Below are positions 1 to 5,401 of a DNA stretch of 6,407 nucleotides, one piece after another. The translations under genes were made by a program, and so were the position numbers. Numbering within the stretch: the first letter of the stretch is position 1; each line of letters begins with the position of its first letter. The stretch comes from Gemmatimonadales bacterium (lineage in GTDB: Bacteria; Gemmatimonadota; Gemmatimonadetes; Gemmatimonadales; GWC2-71-9). Under the pieces are notes generated by a model that was given only the letters and a program-made list of their open reading frames with translations, had not been told where the DNA came from and did no database searches. Location of the stretch: positions 1 to 6,407 of the forward strand of contig JABDII010000486.1 of the NCBI GenBank assembly GCA_013003805.1. Direction: 5' to 3'.

Positions 1-289
1 CCCCTGTGGTGTCCACGACGTCCACAGCGATCGACTGTGCCCCTGGGGTTCGAGCCAGGCTGTCGATGCGATCCACCAGGGCGGATGCCCGAGCAGCGGG
101 CGTGAAGGGCCCCATCGACCCATAGAGTTGGAACAGCGTGTCGCCCCGGACCACGACCGCCGCACCCTGGGGCAACGCTTGGAGTGTGTCGGGGGACGGC
201 GTCGTATCCACCTGTCCGACGGCGGGCGTCGCGGCTGTGGTCAGCCAGAGTGCGGCGACGAGCGTACGGAAACAGTGATCGAGGTTCAT
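1..289 (-). CDS. Probable mechanosensitive (MscS-type) ion channel protein, N-terminal part only
   Basis: Only the first 96 codons are in the window; the gene runs on past base 1. The ATG at 289-287 is preceded by GGGAAG, a usable ribosome binding site. Residues 1-25 look like a Sec signal peptide: a short polar start, a hydrophobic core (LVAALWLTTAA), then AVG followed by Q at the likely cleavage point. The mature start is a polar linker and then VVVRGDTLFQLYG with GPFTPAARA (about residues 45-67) and a helix ending in DSLA. From memory, this DTLF...GPFTP segment occurs in the periplasmic N-terminal domain of large MscS-family channels, which release solutes through the inner membrane under osmotic downshock. 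The pore domain lies outside the window, so the family call is inference. The gene starts 42 bp after the ribokinase stop on the same strand with no terminator-like hairpin between, so co-transcription is likely. Confidence 0.6.
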   Translation of the reverse strand, partial: MNLDHCFRTLVAALWLTTAATPAVGQVDTTPSPDTLQALPQGAAVVVRGDTLFQLYGSMGPFTPAARASALVDRIDSLARTPGAQSIAVDVVDTTG

Positions 290-331
290 GGATCTTCCCA
301 AGTGTGGAACACGCATGGAATCCGGAACCGG

Positions 332-1273
332 CTACTGGGCTCGAGCGTTCAAGATCTCCACTGCTTCACGAGTCGGCAAGGATGGCTGGGCGCCCATCTG
401 GGTGGTAGCAAGCGCGCCGGCGACCGTCGCGAAGCGAACCGCCTCACGCATGGAATCCCCGGCACCGAGCGCAGCCGCGAGGGCTCCGTTGAAAGCGTCG
501 CCCGCCGCGGTGGTGTCGATTGCCTCGACCGCCATGCCCGCCACTCGGTCTTCCTCCCTCTCCCCCTCACCCCGGCCGATCCAGAGTGCGCCCTCGGCGC
601 CCAGGGTGATGACCACGTGGGCGACGCCCATCTCGAGGAGGGCGTTCGCCGCGGCCCGCGCTGTGGCCTCATCGCCTACCTCTATACCTGAGAGAAAAGC
701 TGCTTCCCCGCGGTTCGGCGTGAGCACCGTAATGTCTTCCAGCAGCGCGCAATCCAGTGGTTGGGCCGGCGCGGGATTGAGAATCACCGGCACTCGGGCC
801 TCCCGTGCCAAGCGCGCCGCATGGCGTACCGTGTCGAGCGGGGTCTCGAGTTGCAGGAGCAGGACATCGGCGGCCCGGATAGTGTCGTTGGCCCGCTCGA
901 CGTCGTTGGCGCTCAAGAGACTGTTCGCACCCGGAGCGACGGCGATCGCGTTCTCGGCCTGCTCATCCACGATGATGAGTGCTACTCCCGATGCGGTTTG
1001 GTCCTCCCGCTCGATGAACTCGGTTCGGATGCCTTCGGCGGCCAGGCAGGCTCGGGCGGCGTCGCCAAAGGCGTCGGACCCGATTCGGGCGATGAATGTC
1101 ACGTCGGCCCCGAGCCGGGCCGCCGCCACCGCCTGGTTGGCACCCTTCCCACCGGCGGCCATGAGAAAGGACCCGCCCAACACCGTTTCTCCCGGCCGCG
1201 GGATCGACTGGGTCTTGATGACCAGGTCGGTGTTGGAGCTTCCGACGACGACGACTCGAGGGGACCGGCTCAT
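332..1273 (-). CDS. rbsK: Ribokinase (PfkB sugar kinase family)
   Basis: Phosphorylates D-ribose with ATP to ribose-5-phosphate in the cytoplasm, feeding the pentose phosphate pathway or nucleotide synthesis. The protein is 313 aa, close to the usual ribokinase length of about 310. Visible motifs: sugar-binding N15-D16 in GSSNTDLV, the first PfkB signature with GGKGAN at 41-46, the NxxE motif N187/E190 in LTPNRGE, and the second signature DTTAAGD at 253-259, whose D259 is the expected catalytic base. DTTAAGDAFNGAL is typical of true ribokinases rather than fructokinases. I chose the ATG at 1273 because VVVVGSSNTD then starts where the family does; a longer in-frame ATG at 1306 adds only a GAP-rich tail. 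The start overlaps the nucleoside hydrolase stop in ATGA and has no strong Shine-Dalgarno sequence, so translation is probably coupled. A purine-rich codon stretch encodes a charged loop GRGEGEREEDR (233-243). Confidence 0.93.
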   Translation of the reverse strand: MSRSPRVVVVGSSNTDLVIKTQSIPRPGETVLGGSFLMAAGGKGANQAVAAARLGADVTFIARIGSDAFGDAARACLAAEGIRTEFIEREDQTASGVALIIVDEQAENAIAVAPGANSLLSANDVERANDTIRAADVLLLQLETPLDTVRHAARLAREARVPVILNPAPAQPLDCALLEDITVLTPNRGEAAFLSGIEVGDEATARAAANALLEMGVAHVVITLGAEGALWIGRGEGEREEDRVAGMAVEAIDTTAAGDAFNGALAAALGAGDSMREAVRFATVAGALATTQMGAQPSLPTREAVEILNARAQ

Positions 1274-2238
1274 GGCCGGAGCACCGAGTAGAGGAGCTCC
1301 TTCCATGCCGGGATGTCGATCTCCCAGCAGATCGTGGCGTTGGGCTCGCGTGCCGTGATGTGGCTCCAGACCGCGTCGTTACGTTCGTCGGCCGCGATGC
1401 CCAGCGCGTCCACCACGGTCATCCCGCGGGTGAGCTCGCTTTGGGTCTCGACGTCGGTGTAATGGGGGCTCTTCCGCGTACAGATGGTCGGATCGATGGT
1501 CACTGCCATGGCGACCGGATCGGGGAGGGCCAGCCCCGGGTCGCCCGACTGGCGCCGATTGGCCTCGAGGGCGACCGTGTTGCAGTCGAGGGTAAAGTGC
1601 GCGAGTGGCGTGTCGAAGCTACGGACGGTCTCCATCTCCGCGGTCGTGAGATTGGCCTCGAGCCGGCAGAGTTCCCAGCCGACCATTTCCAGCGGCAGGC
1701 CCGCATGGAACACAGTTCTCGCGGCATCGGGATCGACCCAAATGTTAAACTCCGCCGCTGGTGTAACATTTCCCACGGTACAAGCGGCGCCGCCCATGAC
1801 GATGCACCGGCCGACCATTGGCACGATATCGGGTGCCTGCTGGACGGCGAGCGCCACATTGGTGAGCGGCCCGAGCGTCACGAGTTCGATGCCAGGGTTG
1901 GCACGGACCGTCTCGATCAAGACGTCGACCGCATGGGCATCGCCTGCGGTGCGGGTTGGAGGTGAGTAGTTCTGGTCCCCCAAGCCGTCGTTGCCGTGAA
2001 AGAAATGGGCGAACGCGGCCTCCCGACGAAGCGGTTTTGCCTCCCCGCGATAGACCGGCACATCGGCGTCGCAGAGTTCGACGGTGTAGAGCGCGTTCCG
2101 GACGCCTTGGTCGACGGAGACGTTGCCCGACACCACGGTGATGGCCACAACGTCCACCTCGGGGCGGCGCAACGCCATGATCAAGGCCACCGCGTCGTCC
2201 GACGCGGTGTCCGTGTCGATCAGGAGCTTACGGGTCAT
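1270..2238 (-). CDS. Nucleoside hydrolase (inosine-uridine-preferring family), non-canonical active site
   Basis: Hydrolyses the N-glycosidic bond of a ribonucleoside to give free base and ribose; cytoplasmic, with no signal peptide. The 322-aa length fits the family. The N-terminal DTDTASDD (8-15) supplies calcium ligands D10 and D15 and the general base D14. N39 follows in SGN, H81 lies in HGNDGLGD, T126 in GPLTN, the MGG motif is at 148-150, and E163/N165 in AEFN correspond to the ribose-binding Glu and Asn. The C-terminal calcium aspartate is D240 in LPDPVAMAV. Classical inosine-uridine hydrolases have His before this Asp (HDP); here it is P239. The usual DVTH segment is also replaced, by LCRLEANLTT near 190-198. 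The fold assignment is safe, but the substrate could be a purine or pyrimidine nucleoside or something less usual. Its stop overlaps the ribokinase start, so the released ribose is probably phosphorylated at once. No clear Shine-Dalgarno sequence precedes the ATG; a short GACC-TTC-GGTC hairpin sits there instead. Confidence 0.9.
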   Translation of the reverse strand: MTRKLLIDTDTASDDAVALIMALRRPEVDVVAITVVSGNVSVDQGVRNALYTVELCDADVPVYRGEAKPLRREAAFAHFFHGNDGLGDQNYSPPTRTAGDAHAVDVLIETVRANPGIELVTLGPLTNVALAVQQAPDIVPMVGRCIVMGGAACTVGNVTPAAEFNIWVDPDAARTVFHAGLPLEMVGWELCRLEANLTTAEMETVRSFDTPLAHFTLDCNTVALEANRRQSGDPGLALPDPVAMAVTIDPTICTRKSPHYTDVETQSELTRGMTVVDALGIAADERNDAVWSHITAREPNATICWEIDIPAWKELLYSVLRP

Positions 2239-2258
2239 CGACCGAAGGTCAGCGGCGC

Positions 2259-2278
2259 GGCGGACTGGCCCGTCCGCC
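2259..2278. repeat. Inverted repeat / hairpin between the basic protein gene and the nucleoside hydrolase gene
   Basis: The arms GGCGGAC (2259-2265) and GTCCGCC (2272-2278) are a perfect 7-bp match around a 6-nt loop. It lies in the 51-bp gap between two minus-strand genes, so the minus-strand transcript would carry it. In that direction it follows AAGAA and is not followed by a T run, so it is not a standard intrinsic terminator. It could be a processing or stability element, or a partial attenuator. Read on the plus strand it is followed by TTCTT, but no gene in the window needs a terminator there. Confidence 0.5.
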
Positions 2279-2289
2279 TTCTTGGGGAG

Positions 2290-2652
2290 CTAGCCACTCA
2301 AGTTGAAGAAGAGCTGGGGAGTGGCCTGGTGGCGCTGATCGACCTTCGCCTCACCCATCGCGACGAGGATGTAGAGGATGTTGAGTGCCTCGAGGGCAGT
2401 GCGGAACAGCCGGGGACGCTTGTTTCGCTTGGCGACCTCTTGGGAGGTCAGTCCCTTGGCACCGGCAAAGCGCTTCCGGATATAGGCGACGGCATCGATG
2501 CTCACGATATTGAAGTTGCCGGCGTTGCGCTTGGCGCGGGAGAAGGACATGACGAAGAAATGCTTGCGGCCCTCGAAGATGTAATAGGTCTGCCGCTTAC
2601 CTTGCGCCTCACCCACATAGGCCAATCCCTTGGCCAGGCTCTTGATGTCCAT
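2290..2652 (-). CDS. Unrecognised small basic protein (120 aa), possible nucleic-acid binder
   Basis: I do not recognise the family. The ATG at 2652 has a strong Shine-Dalgarno GGAGG four bases upstream; extending the frame to a GTG at 2706 would add only a loose tail. The protein has about 21 Lys/Arg against 8 Asp/Glu, so it is strongly basic. The first half (20-65) alternates aromatic and charged residues (YYIFEGRKHFFVMSFS, then GNFNIV, then AYIRKRF) and looks like a beta-rich fold. The second half has LTSQEVAKR (68-76), then a hydrophobic helix ALNILYILVAMGEAKV (89-104) and QLFFNL at the end, a layout reminiscent of a winged helix. There is no signal peptide; the hydrophobic helix alone is too weak a basis for a membrane call. 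It is the first gene of the minus-strand block and may be co-transcribed with the nucleoside hydrolase, which would allow a regulatory role. That is inference only. Confidence 0.75.
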   Translation of the reverse strand: MDIKSLAKGLAYVGEAQGKRQTYYIFEGRKHFFVMSFSRAKRNAGNFNIVSIDAVAYIRKRFAGAKGLTSQEVAKRNKRPRLFRTALEALNILYILVAMGEAKVDQRHQATPQLFFNLSG

Positions 2653-2656
2653 GCTG

Positions 2657-2661
2657 CCTCC
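2657..2661 (-). promoter_or_regulatory. Ribosome binding site of the 120-aa basic protein
   Basis: GGAGG on the minus strand, followed by CAGC and then the ATG at 2652. This is the strongest Shine-Dalgarno match in the left half of the window, and it fixes the start codon against the longer GTG alternative. Confidence 0.8.
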
Positions 2662-2673
2662 ACTCGAAGCCTT

Positions 2674-2702
2674 TCGATATCGACCTACGGGACGCTCTCC
2701 AA
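2674..2702 (-). promoter_or_regulatory. Candidate promoter for the minus-strand block
   Basis: On the minus strand, TTGGAG (2702-2697) and TATCGA (2679-2674) are separated by 17 bp. They would start transcription about 15 bases before the ATG at 2652, just ahead of its GGAGG. Each box matches only half of the sigma-70 consensus, so this is weak. The -10 box overlaps a perfect 10-bp palindrome TCGATATCGA (2674-2683) that could be an operator. No good -35/-10 pair was seen for the divergent gene in the same 86-bp region. Confidence 0.3.
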
Positions 2703-2729
2703 TCACCCATTATCGGGGCCAAAAGCCTC

Positions 2730-2733
2730 GGAG
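2730..2733 (+). promoter_or_regulatory. Ribosome binding site of the CapA-family gene
   Basis: GGAG followed by ACAAG and the ATG at 2739. It supports this start over the next in-frame ATG at 2757, which has only GGG directly before it. Confidence 0.65.
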
Positions 2734-2738
2734 ACAAG

Positions 2739-3764
2739 ATGGCGGCACCCATCGGGATGGTCGCCTTGAGTGAGCTTCGCTCCCCGATCATCCTGTTCGG
2801 CGGCGACGTGATGTTGGGACGGGGGGTCAATTCGACGGTGCGAAAGGAAGGTCCGGCGCATCCATTCGGCCCTTTGCGCCCCGCGACCCGCCATGCCGAC
2901 CTGTTCCTGGCGAATCTCGAATGCGCCATCTCCCCTGACCACGCGCAGTATTCCGGTCCCCCGAAGGCGTTCTACTTTCGGGCCGATCCGATCGGTGTGG
3001 ACGTCCTGACCCATGCCGGGATCGGCCTCGTGAGCCTGGCGAACAATCACGCCCTCGATGCCGATCGAGCGGGGCTTCGGGACACGCTGGCGCTCCTGGA
3101 CAGTCGGAACATCGCCCATGCGGGTGCGGGTGAGGATTTGGAGGCGGCCCAATGCCCTGCCATCGTCCAAGTCTCAGGAGTACGCTTGGGACTCCTCTCC
3201 TGCTGCGATCACCAGGCAGACTTCGCGGCCGGGCAAAGCCGACCCGGAATCTGGTACTTGGATCTCGCGGAGCCGGACGCCCAGCTCCCGTTGCTCGACG
3301 CCGTAGAGGCCCTGGCCGACCAGGTGGACCACGTTGTGGTGGCGGTCCACTGGCAGCCGAATTGGGCCCCGGTCGTGCCTGAGTGCTACCGGCAGCTTGC
3401 CCGGCTCCTGGTTGAAGCGGGAGCCCGGGTCGTGTGGGGCCACAGCCCGCATCATTTCCAGGGCGTGGAGTGGATCGGGAATGGTGTTGCGCTCTATGCC
3501 ACCGGGGATTTGGTCACGGACTATGCCATCGACCGGGCCTATCGAAACGATCGCCAATTGCTCTTCGAGCTGAGCCTCGAGGGCGCCGGTGTGACGCGAG
3601 TCCGCGCGTTTCCCATCGAACTTGCCTATGGCATGACCCAACCCGCTGCTCGGGCCGTGCGCGGCTGGATCGAGTCACGCTTTGCGGATGTGTGCCTGCA
3701 GGTAGGGAGCCGAGTGATTATGGACGATGAATGGCTTCGGGTGGTACCAGGCGGCGAAGATTAG
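2739..3764 (+). CDS. CapA-family protein (PGA_cap metallophosphatase-like domain)
   Basis: A 341-aa protein with the full motif set of the CapA/PgsA family, named after a poly-gamma-glutamate capsule protein and sharing a calcineurin-like phosphatase fold. In order: GDVMLGR (22-28), NLEC (59-62), SLANNHALD (99-107), HAGAG (127-131), VHWQPNW (203-209), GHSPHHFQG (234-242) and YATGDLV (253-259). D23, N59, E61, N103, H104, H204, H235 and H238 are the likely metal or active-site positions. The last block usually reads YSLGNFV; here Asn is replaced by D257. There is no signal peptide or membrane anchor, unlike the Bacillus capsule protein, so a cytoplasmic role is likely. No capB or capC lies in the window, so a capsule role is not supported by context. 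Many stand-alone family members have no known substrate. The gene ends by overlapping the convergent decarboxylase gene. Confidence 0.88.
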   Translation: MAAPIGMVALSELRSPIILFGGDVMLGRGVNSTVRKEGPAHPFGPLRPATRHADLFLANLECAISPDHAQYSGPPKAFYFRADPIGVDVLTHAGIGLVSLANNHALDADRAGLRDTLALLDSRNIAHAGAGEDLEAAQCPAIVQVSGVRLGLLSCCDHQADFAAGQSRPGIWYLDLAEPDAQLPLLDAVEALADQVDHVVVAVHWQPNWAPVVPECYRQLARLLVEAGARVVWGHSPHHFQGVEWIGNGVALYATGDLVTDYAIDRAYRNDRQLLFELSLEGAGVTRVRAFPIELAYGMTQPAARAVRGWIESRFADVCLQVGSRVIMDDEWLRVVPGGED

Positions 3765-5251
3765 TCAGGCTGACGCGCGATGACCTCGCGCACCGACCGC
3801 CGGATGTCGTCGAGGGCGGCCAGCATCCGATCCTGATGGGTGCGGAAGCTCAATACGCAAATTCGGATCACGAAACGGTCGCCAAGCTGCGTTCCCGTGA
3901 GATAGACCCGTTGCTTGGCGTTGATGCGGTGGAGCAACTCCCGGTTCCGCTGATTAAGCTCCTCGGGGCCGTGGTTGAGCCCCTTCCCCGGGGAGCGGAG
4001 CGCAAACGCGACAATCGAAAGTTGCGGCTCGGCGACGATCTCGAGCTCCTCGATTGTGCGGAGTTCCTCGGTAATCCATTCCGTGAGGTCGAGCTTTTCG
4101 TCGAGCGCCGTCCGGAACGCCGCGGCGCCATGCATCTTGAGAGGAAGCCACACTCTGAGGCCGCGGAAGTCACGTGATAACTCGGGCGACACGGTACAGT
4201 AGTCGACGAACTCATTCGAGTCCTGAAGAGCCGGCATGTAGTCGGCGGTGACCCGATGCGCCCGTCTGAGGGTCTCGAGGCTGCGAACCAATAGGCTTCC
4301 GGTACCGTACGGAAGGAAGAGCCCCTTGTGGGGGTCGAGTGTGATGGAATCGGCTCGCTCGAGTCCCACGAACCGGCTTCGACCTCGTTCCGTGAGCATG
4401 AAGAACCCACCGTAGGCCGCGTCGACATGGAACCACATGCGCTCGCGTTCCGCGACTGATGCGAGGGCCGCCAGGTCGTCCACCGCGCCGGTGTTCGTGG
4501 TTCCGGCACTCCCCACCAGGAAGAACGGCTGCGCTCCCGTCCCCCGAGTGCGGTCTGCCGCGATGTGGTCCTCGAGCGCGTCCAGACGAATGCGGAACTG
4601 GTCATCTACCGGGACTTGCCGAACATTCTCGGGCGGAAAGCCGGCCAGCATCGCCGCCTTGAGCACAGAGTGGTGTACCTGGTCGGAGGCGTACAATGTG
4701 CCGGCGAGGAAATCCGCCGGTAGCCGCTCGCGGCGAGCGGCGACGACGGCCGTGAAATTGGCCAGCGAGCCACCAGAGGTGAGGAGACCGCCCGCTTCCG
4801 GCGGGAAGCCGACCATTTGATTGAACCAGCGGATGACGTTCGCCTCGAGTTGAACCAGGCCGGGAGCCGCCATCCACACGCCTACGTACCGATTCACCGC
4901 GTCCGCGATGAAGTCTGCCAAGGCGGAGTGGAACAGACCGCCGCCCGGGATATAGGCCAAATAGCCGGGTCCTGCCGTGTTGAATCCGGTAGGGACGGCC
5001 CGCTCGAAGACGAGGTCGATCAACGACCTAAACGGCGCGCCCTCCTCGGGTAAGTCTTCCACCAGCGAGCGGGCCAACTCAACGCCGCCTTCAACCCGAG
5101 CAGCGGGCTGGTCCGGCAGGGACTGGATGTAGGTGACGATCTGTTCGGTCACCGCCTCCACCATGTGCCGCATGGACTCCGGTGAGAGCTCGAGCGGATG
5201 AAGATCCGGGTCGGCCTGGCCGGGGTCGGTACGGCGGGTCTCCAGCGTCAT
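3761..5251 (-). CDS. PLP-dependent group II amino acid decarboxylase family protein
   Basis: A 496-aa fold-type I enzyme of the family that includes aromatic-L-amino-acid and glutamate decarboxylases; it would act in the cytoplasm, removing the carboxyl group of an amino acid to give an amine. Motifs: a substrate-side loop GPGYLAYIPGGG (94-105), the phosphate-binding TSGGSLANFT (158-167), H193 in SDQVHHSV expected to stack on the PLP ring, D277 in HVDAAYGG holding the pyridine nitrogen, and the Schiff-base lysine K309 in DPHKGLFLPYG. SRDFRGLRVW (359-368) is the usual C-terminal segment. The length and the lysine position resemble DOPA decarboxylase (about 480 aa, K303). The substrate cannot be read from sequence. 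I start at the ATG at 5251 because the extension to 5350 begins with TTG and has no family character. No Shine-Dalgarno sequence precedes this ATG, but a -10-like box lies 7 bases upstream, suggesting a leaderless mRNA. Its stop overlaps the CapA-family stop. Confidence 0.9.
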   Translation of the reverse strand: MTLETRRTDPGQADPDLHPLELSPESMRHMVEAVTEQIVTYIQSLPDQPAARVEGGVELARSLVEDLPEEGAPFRSLIDLVFERAVPTGFNTAGPGYLAYIPGGGLFHSALADFIADAVNRYVGVWMAAPGLVQLEANVIRWFNQMVGFPPEAGGLLTSGGSLANFTAVVAARRERLPADFLAGTLYASDQVHHSVLKAAMLAGFPPENVRQVPVDDQFRIRLDALEDHIAADRTRGTGAQPFFLVGSAGTTNTGAVDDLAALASVAERERMWFHVDAAYGGFFMLTERGRSRFVGLERADSITLDPHKGLFLPYGTGSLLVRSLETLRRAHRVTADYMPALQDSNEFVDYCTVSPELSRDFRGLRVWLPLKMHGAAAFRTALDEKLDLTEWITEELRTIEELEIVAEPQLSIVAFALRSPGKGLNHGPEELNQRNRELLHRINAKQRVYLTGTQLGDRFVIRICVLSFRTHQDRMLAALDDIRRSVREVIARQPD

Positions 5252-5258
5252 GGTGCAA

Positions 5259-5287
5259 AAGGTAGCGCGCCCCTCTGGGGGGATCAA
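5259..5287 (-). promoter_or_regulatory. Candidate promoter for the decarboxylase gene (leaderless)
   Basis: On the minus strand, TTGATC (5287-5282) and TACCTT (5264-5259) are separated by exactly 17 bp. The -10-like box ends 7 bases before the ATG at 5251, so transcription would begin at or next to the A of the start codon. The match to the consensus is four of six at -35 and three of six at -10. The absence of a ribosome binding site at this ATG agrees with a leaderless transcript. Confidence 0.4.
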
Positions 5288-5342
5288 AGCGGTGTACGTG
5301 ACCCGAATCACTGACTCGGGTGTCGAAAGAGCGAAATTGCCT

Positions 5343-5370
5343 TTGCACAACCGGTTTCAGGCACTACACT
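5343..5370 (+). promoter_or_regulatory. Candidate promoter for the lipoprotein gene
   Basis: TTGCAC (5343-5348) and TACACT (5365-5370) are separated by 16 bp. The expected start of transcription falls near 5377, inside the upstream ATG at 5375 and about 25 bases before the ATG at 5402. This favours 5402 as the true start. The -35 match is weak (three of six); the -10 box is better (four of six). Confidence 0.4.
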
Positions 5371-5388
5371 TCCCATGAAACGGACCAC

Positions 5389-5392
5389 GAGG
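5389..5392 (+). promoter_or_regulatory. Ribosome binding site deciding the lipoprotein start
   Basis: GAGG lies 9 bases before the ATG at 5402. The other in-frame ATG at 5375 has only TTCCC directly before it and no Shine-Dalgarno match. The site therefore selects the shorter protein, which also has the better signal peptide. Confidence 0.6.
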
Positions 5393-5401
5393 ATAGCGCA
5401 T

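Noticed and set aside
332..544. Internal in-frame GTG (V244) in the ribokinase after a GGGAGGA sequence, as a possible second translation start
   Set aside because: The ribosome-binding-like sequence is a by-product of the polypurine codons; a product of 70 residues would lack the sugar- and part of the ATP-binding region, so no function is evident.
1292..1301. Perfect palindrome AGGAGCTCCT near the end of the nucleoside hydrolase gene
   Set aside because: It lies inside coding sequence, too far from the ribokinase start to act as its ribosome binding site, and a single 10-bp palindrome is not surprising in a window of this size.
288..1358. Long plus-strand open frame (356 codons) antisense to the ribokinase
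   Set aside because: It lies almost entirely over a confidently identified ribokinase, its protein is a low-complexity Ala/Ser/Arg-rich sequence with no motif, and long antisense frames are common in GC-rich DNA.
2259..2283. Plus-strand intrinsic terminator made of the 7-bp hairpin plus TTCTT
   Set aside because: No plus-strand gene ends here, the T run is interrupted and short, and the flanking genes are all on the other strand.
1996..2769. Plus-strand open frame (257 codons) antisense to the nucleoside hydrolase N-terminus and the basic protein
   Set aside because: It overlaps two better-supported genes, one of them with a strong ribosome binding site, and its translation shows no recognisable family or domain.
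3868..4605. Minus-strand open frame (245 codons) in another frame of the decarboxylase
   Set aside because: Its Ser/Arg/Pro-rich composition is typical of a frame-shifted reading of a GC-rich gene, and the decarboxylase frame carries all the catalytic motifs.
5252..5350. N-terminal extension of the decarboxylase to a TTG at 5350
   Set aside because: It uses a rare start codon with no ribosome binding site, adds 33 residues without family similarity, and would run through the candidate promoter.
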